This document shows, in pieces, positions 1 through 7,829 of a stretch of DNA of 16,733 nucleotides (position 1 is its first letter; each line of letters begins with the position of its first letter). The translations under genes were made by a program, and so were the position numbers. Source of the stretch: Byssothecium circinans (lineage: Eukaryota; Ascomycota; Dothideomycetes; Pleosporales; Massarinaceae); assembly GCA_010015675.1 (NCBI GenBank), contig ML977009.1, positions 102,497 to 119,229 on the forward strand, read 5' to 3'. The notes under the pieces are model-generated. The model was not told where the DNA came from. It saw only the letters and a list, made by a program, of their open reading frames with translations, and did no database searches.

Positions 1-1
1 C

Positions 2-190
2 GAGCTTGGCGACCTTCTTGAGCCCCGACGACGGCAGATCTCACCCCAGTTACTAGCTGCTATACAGTGCGTACGGCGGTGGTATAGGGCTGGTTTTGAT
101 GAGTGTAGTAGCATTGCCACAGCGACACCAACTGACGCTGAGATAGACGCTATGTACCAATTGTGGGATTGGGATCGCGAGAATGAGTAG
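2..190 (+). CDS. hAT-family transposase, C-terminal fragment (5' end outside window)
   Basis: Frame 2 is open from the window edge to TAG at 188-190 and encodes the last 62 residues of a protein. It contains RRRQISPQL, IQCVRRWYRAGF and a tryptophan-rich acidic tail (LWDWDRENE). The pattern 'RRR-x-isp-L-x-a-IQC-l-r-x-W-y' fits the C-terminal dimerisation region of hAT transposases as known from the family. No RIP-type stops are present, unlike the Fot1-type elements next door, so this copy is probably younger. The downstream subterminal repeats and terminal inverted repeat (222-357) support the call. The catalytic part lies upstream of the window and cannot be assessed. Confidence 0.6.
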   Translation, partial: ELGDLLEPRRRQISPQLLAAIQCVRRWYRAGFDECSSIATATPTDAEIDAMYQLWDWDRENE

Positions 191-357
191 TTAGTATAGG
201 CAATCGATCTGTAAAACACCAAGCCAATCAAGCTTTTCAATCAAGCCTCAAGCTAATACTGCAATCAAGCCAATCAATCAAGCCTCTTAACACCATGTTC
301 AAGCCTCAAGTCAAGCCGGAGGCTAAGGCTTGATCGGCTTGATTGTTGACAAGTCTG
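191..357 (+). mobile_element. 3' end of a hAT element: subterminal TCAAGCC repeats and terminal inverted repeat
   Basis: From about 222 the sequence is packed with TCAAGCC/TCAAGCT motifs, mostly as CAATCAAGCC on the plus strand, then inverted as GGCTTGAT near the end. It stops at GACAAGTCTG (357), after which RIP-mutated transposon sequence resumes. Read on the minus strand the end is CAGACTTGTCAACAATCAAG, which nearly matches the element end at 16553 (CAGAGTTGGCAACAATCAAG, two differences in 20). The next 8 bp, GCATTTAA (358-365), would be the target duplication expected for hAT, but the other end is outside the window so this is unverified. Confidence 0.6.
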
Positions 358-441
358 GCATTTAATACTAAGCTAAAGGTGGAACTACTAGATAGACCCT
401 TAGATAGCTAGGTATGCCGCGCAATAACTACTTAGCCTATA

Positions 442-901
442 TGTTACCGAGGGGTATACTGGCCTAGCCTGATCCGTGTGAGGGGAGGAAGGTTGGTGTA
501 TGGTGTATACGTTAGGTGGTGTTCTTCAGTGGTTCAAGAGGCAAACGTATGAAGCAAACCAATTCTATAACGAACTATAGAATAACTAAGTATCAATCTG
601 GGTAAGAGATGAACTATTGAGAGTTGACTACGAAGAACCAGAATCAGAAAGACAAAGGAAATCCATCCAGTCTTTATACCGCTCACTCTGTTCCTTCGCT
701 GAGTCCTTGATCCCGCCTAGAGCCTCTGCTCCCTGGATCTCTGCCTGATCCGGGACCTCAGCCTGCTCCCGGGACCCTTTGGTCTTGGCGGGATCACGAT
801 CACGTGACCGACGCTTTGACCTTGTCCTGCGCCCCACCGTCCGATACTCTCCCTGAGCGTATCGTTCTCCCGTGGCTGCGCTCACACACTGTCTTGTAAC
901 A
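442..901 (-). mobile_element. Solo LTR (460 bp) with 5-bp target-site duplication
   Basis: The segment runs from TGTTACC to TTGTAACA, giving TG…CA ends with a 6-bp terminal inverted repeat TGTTAC/GTAACA. It is flanked on both sides by CTATA (437-441 and 902-906), a perfect 5-bp duplication as made by LTR-retrotransposon integrases. A TATAAA on the minus strand (673-678) suggests transcription to the left, so I assign minus. Base composition is balanced and shows no RIP-like stop pattern, unlike the surrounding element 2. No internal retrotransposon region remains, so it is a solo LTR left by LTR-LTR recombination. A short minus-strand open frame (628-885) inside it is not considered a gene. 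Confidence 0.85.
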
Positions 902-1187
902 CTATAATAAGAGGAGGGACTTATAGAGTATATTAGAGGGCTTATAGCTTATAGGCTACCTCTTATAAGAGCTATAATCTAAAATTTCGCGTCTAATATA
1001 TTAAAAAAGCACGTTAGAGAAGGCTAGGTTTCACATTTTATTAACTATAACTATAACTATCTTATCTTTAAATAGAGCGCTAGCATAGATGTTATACGCT
1101 ACTAGACTAACTTATAATACAAGTATAAGTTATACTTTAACCTCCTATATTATAAAATTATTTAGTATAAGGTAAAGCTTTATAATA
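902..1187 (+). pseudogene. Element 2 transposase, N-terminal DNA-binding part (CENP-B-type HTH), RIP-inactivated
   Basis: Read in the frame that joins the downstream piece, this stretch gives EEGLIEYIRGL, then a 'LPLIRAII-NFAS' segment, then 'EG-VSHFIN' and KYKLYFNLLYYKII, with TAA/TAG where Gln or Trp is expected. The order matches the HTH_Tnp_Tc5/CENP-B region of fungal Fot1/pogo transposases: a helix, a 'G-lpPtr-mi-nfA' motif, a 'gk-Wv-rFi-r' motif, and a linker to the DDE domain. The piece 358-441 appears to carry the preceding residues (…AAQ-LLS), but only weakly. The solo LTR separates the two. Confidence 0.65.
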
Positions 1188-1248
1188 ACGTATTCTACTA
1201 CTAAACCGCCTAAACTACTAAACTGCTTAAAATTCCTTAGCAACACTA
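1188..1248 (+). repeat. Left terminal inverted repeat of element 1
   Basis: It begins ACGTATTCTACTAC and pairs with 2978-3038 on the opposite strand with six transition mismatches. It contains a 17-bp tandem repeat, CTACTAAACCGCCTAAA (1198-1214) followed by CTACTAAACTGCTTAAA (1215-1231). That repeat is a plausible transposase recognition module, which is inference. Confidence 0.85.
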
Positions 1249-1274
1249 TTACTATCTTTAATGCGAAAATACCT

Positions 1275-2973
1275 TAACTATACTAATTAGAATGAGACTA
1301 ACACGAAGGCAGGCTATAGCTTACCTTTGCCGCATATAATAGAGGCTAATTTAATAGCTACCGACGCGCTGCTAAGGCCTTTAACATCAAACATCACGTC
1401 CTATTTAAATGAGCTAGAGGAGTACCTTTTTAACTAGAAATAGTTCTAAACAGTTTAAAACTATCCTTAACTAAAGAGGAGATAATTATCTAATACATCC
1501 TTAACTTTAATTCGCGAGGATTCACGCCTACGTTAAGCGAAGTATTAGATATAGCGAATAAACTACTACGCGAGCGAGGTAGTAACAAAGTAGGCATTAA
1601 CTAGTTAGCATAGTTTGTAAACTATTTAAAACTATTAAAAATAGCTTAGAACTATTTAAAGGACTATTAAAAAATACTATAAAAAGATCCTAAGGTAATT
1701 AGTACGTAGTTTAAGCTTATAGAAGACACTAAAATTAAGTATAGTATACATGATAATAATATCTATAACTTTAATAAGACTAGCTTTTAGATAAGTATTA
1801 TTAGTTCTATAAAAGTAGTTACTAGCTTAAAGAAGTAAGCAAGGCCTACTATTATTTAGCTAGGTGATAAAGAATAAGTAATGGACATCTAAAGTATACG
1901 TTTAAATAGTGAATATACCTTGCTATTTATTATCTATAAAGAACGCGTTTATATTTTTTCATAGTATTAGGAAGCTAATATACTACGCAATTAAAAGCTC
2001 TTTATCTTAGAGAATAAATAGATAATTAATAAGCTTAGCCTTACGTAGTTAAAGCACTTTAATGCGTATATAAAGGATACCATAGTAGGCGTCTATTAGT
2101 TACTAATTTTAGATAGCTACGAAAGCTACCTAAATTAAGATTTTAAGGATTATTGTTAAGATAATAAGATCTTTACGCTTTGTATGCTAGCGTACTTGTC
2201 ACACATCCTCTAGCTACTTAATGTAGTATTATTCTCGCTACTTAAGCGTAGGTACTTTAAGATCATTTAGGACTTAGCACGCTAACGCGTTTTTTATATT
2301 AATAAGGAAGCGTTTCTACTAGCCTTTAGAAACGCGTTTAAAAGCGTGTTTATGGTTTAAAACTATTAAAAGGCCTTTAAGGCGTTAGGGCTAGTTCCTT
2401 TAAATGCGTAGGTAGTACTTAATTACTTTAATATATATATATGTACTTTACTAGGACCCCTACTACTAAAGACGCTGTGGCAATTAAGAATACTAAGTAA
2501 TACACGTAAATTTAGCTTATAGTTAAAGTTTATACGTGATTCTATTACTTAATTACCACGAACGGCGCAAGGTAGGCTTTCATAGCTTGTTAAAGATACT
2601 AAATTAGTGCTGCTTAGTACTACGCTTATAAAATCGCGCATTAAAGAGCTTAAAAAGCAACTTAAAGTAATAACTAAGCGTAAAATACGCAAGCATAAGT
2701 ATATTTAAAAGGGTGGCACTATAGAGTATAGTCCTATAGTAGACTAGAATAGTTCTAAACTATTAAGAACTATTTAGAACTATAAGAGAGTAAAAGTAGA
2801 AAGTAAATATAAAGTATAATAACTAGATGTTTGCTACTACGGCAACTATAGTAAGGCTAGGCATAACGCGAGAACGTATTAAATAGATAAAGAGGGTTCT
2901 TCTAAGTTAGATGCTAGTACTTAGTATATTTTTTTAGATAGTGATGCGGACAATAATAATAATGAAGTTAAGT
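1275..2973 (+). pseudogene. Element 1 Fot1/pogo-type DDE transposase, RIP-inactivated
   Basis: The plus-strand frame shows an N-terminal HTH region (FNSYRRAAKAFNI, then 'TKEEIII-YILNFNSRGFTPT'), then IYNFNKTSF at 1761-1787, which corresponds to IYNFDETGF, so the first catalytic Asp is now Asn. LLILDSYES follows, with the second Asp kept at 2112-2114, then 'LNVVLF', with the third Asp now Asn at 2220-2222. Near the C-terminus is KARHNARTY, the degraded zinc-knuckle-like end seen in some Fot-type transposases. Dozens of TAG/TAA codons replace Gln and Trp. The 5' start is approximate. Confidence 0.75.
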
Positions 2974-2977
2974 AAGT

Positions 2978-3038
2978 TAGTATTGCTAAGGAATTTTAGG
3001 CGGTTTAGTAGTTTAGGTGGTTTGGTAGTAGAATATGT
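2978..3038 (-). repeat. Right terminal inverted repeat of element 1
   Basis: Its reverse complement begins ACATATTCTACTACC and matches the left end over 61 positions. TA follows at 3039-3040. The same duplicated 17-bp module is present here in inverted orientation. Confidence 0.85.
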
Positions 3039-3040
3039 TA

Positions 3041-4440
3041 CCTATAATATAAATAAAAAGAGCTTTATAATTAGTATCACAGGACGCTTAAAATAGGTGT
3101 TTAGTTAGCTATAATAAGAAGAAAAAAAGGTTCAAGCAGCGCTTTAAGATAGCTCTTAAGAGTAGGTAACAGTCATAGCAACTATTAGAGTAGATAAGAG
3201 TATTTTACCACTAGCTCTTATATACTTATTAGCTAACTGCACACTTTAAGCCTTATAGGTAGTTTAAATTAAAGTAGAAAAGCATGGCGTGTTTGTAAGC
3301 TCCTTACTAATAGAATAAATGAATAATAACATTAGATTAGCCTAGTTAAAGTAGGTTTTTAACCGCAAAATAAAGTAGAAAGCACGCCTTAGCTAAGCTT
3401 AGCGTCTTTTTATACTTAACGGCTACGATAGCTACCTCTTAATAGACTTTATCAAATACTGTAAGGCTTATAAAATATTGCTAGCTATGTTTCCCCCTTA
3501 CTTAACCTATATACTACAGCCTTTTAATATAGTTTGTTTTAAACCTCTTAGTAGCAACTACTCTGCTAAGCTTACTAATTACCTTTTTAAAACGTAGGGG
3601 TTACTAGCCGTCTAGAAGGGAAACTTTTTTTTACTATTCTAAGGTGCTTAGGAGTTTACGTTTATAATAAAACTTATTTTTAAGGCGTTTAAAGCTACTA
3701 GTATAGCCCCTATAAAGGCTAACGTCGTACTTAAGCATTTCCGCAAATAGGATAATGATAAGAGTAAGGCATAGTTCTTAGCCCTCTTGCCTGAGGACTA
3801 GAGGCAGATAGAGCGTCTCGTACGTGCTGTAGTAAAGGATACCTTAGCAGAGACTTTATAGAAGCTTTCCTAAACGCTATACTAACTTTAGGTTTAAAAT
3901 GAGCTACTACACTATAAGAACAGCGGCCTAAAGGATGCTCTTACTACTAAAAAGCAGCGTAAGAACGCTAGTAAACCTTTTAATTTGCAGCGCAAGGAGG
4001 AGTACTACGGTAGTGCTACTTTCTAGTCACTCTTTAAGTTTAAGCGAGCACGTAAGCGTAAGGTAGAAAAGCAACACTAAAAGGAGTAAAAGAGGCTAGC
4101 AAAGTTAAATAGAAAGGAGCTTTAAGCTACTGCCAAGCTCCTGAAGGAGCAAGAGAAGGAGGAGCGTCATGTAGAGAGAGAGAGCCAAAGAGGTGCGAGA
4201 TCGGATAAAGGCCGAATAGGTAGCTACCTGGGATGCTAGAAAAGCTACTTAAAACACTAGGTAAACCTCTATAATTACTTAAAGAGGCAAGCGCAAAGCT
4301 TTAAAAGCACCTCTAGCAAAGCGTAAGCTAAAACGAGCCAAGGGTGGTGCTGCAGCTTATCCGTCGTCCCTAGAAGCTGCACTAGCACCTCCACCTAAAG
4401 TCAGCTCTCGCGGTTGCGCAATTACTCTCTCGCGAAAACT
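3041..4440 (+). pseudogene. Element 2 transposase, DDE catalytic part and C-terminus, RIP-inactivated
   Basis: The frame beginning TAT at 3043 reads YNINKKSF, the degraded form of the YN-x-DEKGF motif with the first catalytic Asp (codon 3052-3054, now AAT). Further on come ILNGYDSYLLIDF, corresponding to 'ILDGHxSHvt', and ILQPFNIVCFKPL, corresponding to 'LQPLDVxxFkPL'. All three catalytic Asp codons now read Asn, and many TAG/TAA stops sit at expected Gln/Trp positions. The C-terminus is rich in Lys, Arg and Glu, usual for this family. No function is possible from this copy. Confidence 0.75.
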
Positions 4441-4517
4441 TAGATAGTACAACTTGTTCGTACGCCTCTACGGAGTAATAACAACAAAAAATCTCGCGAT
4501 AATCGCTTTTGTAGCGC

Positions 4518-5019
4518 TCACAATAACCTCATCTTTGTGGTGGTGAGCATGTTGGTGTTGGTGCACGAGCCCGCGCGGTGCACGAGCCCGTCGGGCATGG
4601 TATGCCGAGCGCTCCTATTTGTCGGAGAGAATATTCTCCGCCACTCGACCTCGCACTTTGCGTCTTTACGAACGTGTCTCCACTCCCCTCCCCCACGCCT
4701 CTTCTTCCGTATATTTTCCATTCGCTCATCGACATACATCATTGTCTCATCTTTCTCTCTTTCCAGAGCCATGATCCTGTCTTGAATAGTTCTTGTTCTA
4801 ATTCATCAATCTTGCGCTTGAGTTGGTTGAAATGGTGGCGGGCGACTACAATATGTGAGCTTTGAATAAACTCTAGCCCTGTAACAAAGCACTTACAGAT
4901 TGGGCCGGACAGGATCGTGTCCACAGACCGGCTGGGCTGTGGCAATGCTGTCTCGCCATGCCCCTTCAGTTGATCTTCGGGATTTCGCCGTCTTCGTTCT
5001 CCACGGACGGTGGGGTTCC
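4518..5019 (-). pseudogene. Coiled-coil protein gene fragment with one intron and a frameshift
   Basis: Read leftwards, exon sequence (5019 to 4897) encodes a basic stretch (RRRRNPEDQLKG) and SRSVDTILSGPI. A good intron follows (4846-4896, 51 nt, GTAAGT…TTGTAG). The next exon gives FARHHFNQLKRKIDELEQEL, a heptad-patterned helix. At about 4785 the reading shifts by one: the original frame soon hits a stop, while the other frame continues as helix (DRIMALEREKDETMMYVDER) to about 4518. I read this as one gene with a frameshift, truncated near the right end of element 2. The family is not recognised. Confidence 0.4.
4561..4590. repeat. Short direct repeat GTGCACGAGCCCG, two copies
   Basis: GTGCACGAGCCCG occurs at 4561-4573 and 4578-4590, separated by four bases. 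It lies in normal-GC sequence just outside element 2. No function is evident. Confidence 0.7.
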
Positions 5020-5029
5020 CTACATGTAA

Positions 5030-5362
5030 ATTACTAATATATCACGATATGACGAGAATATAGCCTTCAGAATCGGCTTACTTGGATATCGTATTACCCG
5101 CGATAGTAAAAAGCAGTTCGAATTACCAGATGGTCATCTCTCAGATATACGGTTCCTTGAGACCTTGATTGGAAAGCTAGAAGAAACGCACAATCGTATT
5201 GACACGTTTGCGCTCGCCGAAGAACTTGGTAAAGAATTGCAAGGAGTTCCAGGCTACCGTTCTATTATAGACTTGTGGAATCTAAGGGACTCTCAAGACG
5301 TTCTTGGTCTGTTTCCTTTGGAGATTCCACGACTTGGGGGTCATGTAGGTAAATCTGGGTGA
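5030..5362 (+). CDS. Unidentified coding exon (hypothetical protein, 3' part)
   Basis: The frame is open from just after a TAA at 5027 to TGA at 5360-5362 and reads IGLLGYRITRDSKKQFELPD, RFLETLIGKLEETHNRIDTF and GYRSIIDLWNLRDSQDVLGL. This is a normal, globular-looking amino-acid composition. The first in-frame Met is not convincing. An intron ending CCTTCAG (5070) could join it to an ATG at 4958, giving a donor at TACAT|GTAAAT, but the branch site is poor. The minus-strand coiled-coil fragment overlaps that proposed first exon, so at most one of the two readings is right there. The family is not recognised. Confidence 0.4.
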   Translation: MTNISRYDENIAFRIGLLGYRITRDSKKQFELPDGHLSDIRFLETLIGKLEETHNRIDTFALAEELGKELQGVPGYRSIIDLWNLRDSQDVLGLFPLEIPRLGGHVGKSG

Positions 5363-5581
5363 TAGGTGCGAGATTCCAGCATTTAGCGAGGTATGCGGGA
5401 CGGAGGCAGCGAGTGTGGTTCGAGGAGGGAGGTCGGTCGTCAGTCGACGCTTCAAGGATAACGGGGGTTTTAAAGCTTGTTTTATTCGTCTCCTGCGGCG
5501 TCTAGAGTTCTTCTTGTCTTTAGCCCGTGTTAATACGCCTCTTCGCTGTAGTGCTTTCGTTAGGGGAGATATTCATTTCCG

Positions 5582-6115
5582 GTACGCAGGCCTATGGCCC
5601 ATCATGTCGAAGAAGAAACCATGTCTGGCACCGCCAGCCGCAAATGGCGACACCGCTGTCGCCGCGTGGGACACGGACGACAGCAAGGCCATGGTCATGC
5701 TGCTGTCGTCAGTGCATGACGATCTCACCATGTCTATCGCCAGCTGCGACACCTCGCCCGCTGCCTGGGAGCACTTTGCAAACCGATTCGATCGCGGCAC
5801 AGGTAACTCGATGACGATCTGAGGATGCACCTCGACGAGTTCCACCGCTGGTGGACTCGCATGGCTAAACGGGTGATAGGCTCCACGCAACCCGTCGCCG
5901 CCCGCCATGAGACCTGTGTTTGAGTCAGATGAAGTCAAGGGCTCATCTTCCTAGCCACCCTGCCAGACACCATGGACACGATCATAGACAACCTGTCCAC
6001 CCGCAATCTCGCTGCTTTTCAGGACATTGAGCCCAAGGTCCTCTCCATCTCCGAGATGCACTCCCTCGCCTCCGCCAGCTCCTCAACCGCATATGGTGGC
6101 TTTAGCGGTCACCGT
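5582..6115 (+). pseudogene. Ty1/copia-type Gag fragment, 5'-truncated and frameshifted
   Basis: In three successive frames the sequence reads AGLWPIMSKKKPCLAPPAA, then AWDTDDSKAMVMLLSSVHDD and CDTSPAAWEHF, then (after a shift at about 5812) DDLRMHLDEFHRWWTRMAKR, then (after a shift near 5930) LIFLATLPDTMDTIIDNLS and SEMHSLASASSSTAYG. This order and the 'AWDTDDSKA…AAWEHF' core are those of the copia Gag (UBN2-like) domain of fungal elements. The homology starts abruptly near 5582, so the open frame upstream (5415 on) is unrelated. Residual Gag similarity may extend to about 6240. No protease, integrase or reverse transcriptase follows. Confidence 0.75.
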
Positions 6116-6469
6116 GCCCGCGGCCACCGCGCGCATCGTTCTTGGTGATGTATGCCAAAGCCAAAGGTGTGCCGTATAATCGGCGATGCAGACCAAGAAG
6201 CATGAGATGACGCTGATGACGGCCAAAACTTCATGATGTTGCTCCGCCATCTTTTTCTACCCGATGTGCGACTAATGCATTGTGGATATTTCTCGTCCTT
6301 TCCACAATGCCACTTGACCATCAGACTAACTACGTCAAATCCTGTCGGCTTAAGGCCACTTAGCTCGAAGCAAGGAGGCTTTCAAGCAAGGCATTGCGGT
6401 TGGACTACCATGCAGAGGAAGTTTTATACCTACCACCAAAAAGACCGCCCGTTTGGGGACGCGTTGAGG

Positions 6470-6604
6470 TGTTAGACAGTAGAGACCCGAGAGCAAGTGT
6501 GTGCAAGTGATGTATTGTGTGTCGAGCTAAGGTGCTCAGGAGAAGTGGCTATATAGGGAGAAGCCAACGCTAGGCTAGAAGCGGAGGCTGAACCGTACGG
6601 AACA
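6470..6604 (+). other. Possible LTR remnant (TGTT…AACA) with TATA box
   Basis: The stretch starts TGTTAGACAG and ends GGAACA, with a TATATAGG at about 6549. It sits just downstream of the copia Gag relic and directly against the BTB gene's stop codon. No 5-bp duplication (TGAGG before, GTTTA after) and no second copy are seen in the window, so the call is weak. It could equally be the BTB gene's 3' flank. Confidence 0.2.
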
Positions 6605-6606
6605 GT

Positions 6607-7550
6607 TTAAGGCGCTGGAAACACGACACTTTTAAAGTAGTCAACAGCAAAATCGCCACCTTCGCGGATGAGATCCGTAAAGACGGCCTTTTTGCCTAGT
6701 TCTCTTACGTGGTTCTTGGCAACCTCAACTACAGCAGATCGCATCGCACGATCGCTCTCAGGAGTAGTCGCATATACTTCGCGAATACATTCTGGAAAGG
6801 AGTCGCTTGTCCAGAGCTCTTGTAACTTCTGTCGAAGTTTTGCTGTAGCAAGCACTTTCAAGTTCTCCAAGAAGAACATGTTAGCAAGGGCGTATACACA
6901 AGGCTCTTTCAGCAACGCGGGGTCATCTGGTAACCATTAGGAAATCGAGCGCATAGGTTTAGGTTCTACCGCACCTTTGAATCTTGTGATAGATCGTCCG
7001 AATAATCCCCAGTGTACAAGTACTCAAACACCCTCCAGTAGGCGGCTCCACTTCCATTGTCAAATGTGAGCTCCCCTGAGCATCCCTCAACAAATGCCGC
7101 CTGAAATGCCTTTGCGAAGTATTCGCTTTGTGTGCAGATGACGAATTTGTGGACGGGTAGTTCTTTACCGTGGATAATAACCGTAGCATCAGAGTATTTC
7201 GTGTCGTTGAACGTTCTATACAAGTTAGGCGAAGTTACGTAAGTCTAAATCGTGAATAACTACCTAGCGATGTCTCCCATGAACTTGGCCTCACGTGCTG
7301 CCATTATTGCGACAAGCGATATGGTAGCCGGGTATGCTTCTGGTACGGCTGCTAGCGGGCTTGGTTGGCGGTCTAGGACTAGCTGTCGTGCAAATCTGTG
7401 TATCCTTTCCTCCTCCTGACGCCGGTTCCTGGCCCTATCTCTCTGGGATTGCGCCCGTCGGCGCCTGGCTGCTTCTTCCTCTCGACGATTCCTGGCCTTG
7501 TCTCTCTGTGATTGTGCTCTTCGACGTTTGAGTTCGGCTTTGTCTGGCAT
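6607..7550 (-). CDS. BTB/POZ domain protein with arginine-rich N-terminus; three exons, last junction uncertain
   Basis: Exon 1 (7550-7264) starts at MPDKAELK and holds two tandem copies, 21 residues apart, of an RRRAQSQRD-x-ARNRR-x-EE block, then MAAREAKFMGDIAR. Intron 1 (7216-7263) is 48 nt, GTAGTT…CCTAAC…TATAG, and joins the frames exactly. Exon 2 (7215-6975) is the BTB core: YSDATVIIHGKELPVHKFVI, SEYFAKAF, FEYLYTGDYSDD. Exon 3 carries VYALANMFFLENLKVLATAK and ends FAVDYFKSVVFPAP at 6607. BTB domains mediate dimerisation and often recruit CUL3 ligases; fungal BTB-only proteins like this are mostly uncharacterised. The obvious second intron (6927-6974, 48 nt, GTGCGG…CTAATGGTTACCAG) leaves exon 3 out of phase. 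A 71-nt intron ending at 6904 (GCTGAAAGAG) restores the frame, giving about 274 residues. Otherwise this is a one-base frameshift. Confidence 0.75.
7216..7263 (-). other. Intron 1 of the BTB gene (48 nt)
   Basis: Donor GTAGTT, branch-like CCTAAC ten nucleotides upstream of the acceptor TATAG. Splicing fuses GCT-AG with A-ACG and continues the BTB frame (DIAR then TFNDTKYSDA). Confidence 0.75.
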
Positions 7551-7829
7551 TCGGAAGATCAGACAGTCCAACAGCCGCGTGCAAGAACGTGGTCGCAATG
7601 TAGGGCTGTCAACTGCGGCTGGTCGGCTAATAAACGGGCGGACGAACTTTGGAATAGAGCGATGTACTGGTGGCTTTGCAGCCTCAACAATTGTGTCGTA
7701 GGCAAGGTTAATGCGCGTTGGTCCTTTGCAGCCGCTGCAGGATGGCTGGATACGTGGCGCTGTTGCTGAGTCAACCAAAGCGCCGAGGTCTTTGCGCGAG
7801 AGCGACGACTAATTCACGACCAACATCAC

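Larger units (their letters stand above)
1188..3038 (+). mobile_element. Element 1: complete RIP-mutated Fot1/pogo-type transposon (1851 bp), inserted in element 2
   Basis: Terminal inverted repeats of 61 bp (1188-1248 and 2978-3038) are flanked by the dinucleotide TA (1186-1187 and 3039-3040), the target duplication of the Tc1/mariner/pogo superfamily. The two TIRs differ at six positions, all C/T or G/A transitions, as RIP would produce. The length matches the usual 1.8-1.9 kb of Fot1/Pot2-like elements. It carries a transposase relic on the plus strand. Removing the element restores the reading frame of element 2 across 1187/3041. Confidence 0.88.
358..4510 (+). mobile_element. Element 2: RIP-mutated Fot1/pogo-type transposon, interrupted by a solo LTR and by element 1
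   Basis: Element 2 survives in three pieces: 358-441, 902-1187 and 3039 to about 4500. Its left end is lost under the hAT insertion. The right end lies near 4500, where AT-rich RIP sequence gives way to normal sequence just after a GCGAT-A-ATCGC palindrome (4496-4506), but no partner TIR remains in the window, so the exact end is unknown. Joining 1187 to 3041 with one TA copy, and 441 to 907 with one CTATA copy, gives a continuous transposase frame. That frame shows both insertions landed in coding sequence of this element. Confidence 0.7.

Noticed and set aside
191..357. CRISPR-like or satellite array in the TCAAGCC repeats
   Set aside because: Spacing and orientation are irregular and the repeats adjoin a hAT transposase end and TIR, so they are subterminal transposase sites.
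628..885. Minus-strand 85-residue open frame rich in Arg and Glu
   Set aside because: It lies wholly inside the solo LTR and has no support as a gene; it is LTR sequence that happens to be open.
5415..5581. Upstream extension of the Gag open frame to an earlier start
   Set aside because: Similarity to Gag begins at about 5582; the upstream part has no Gag-like sequence and is open by chance across a breakpoint.
6109..6475. Short open frames on both strands between the Gag relic and the BTB gene
   Set aside because: No motif, no intron that joins them, and composition compatible with decayed copia sequence.
7380..7550. bZIP basic region in the BTB gene's N-terminus
   Set aside because: RRRAQSQRD/ARNRR resembles a basic region only loosely: the N-x-x-A-A-x-x-S/C-R pattern is missing and no leucine zipper follows.
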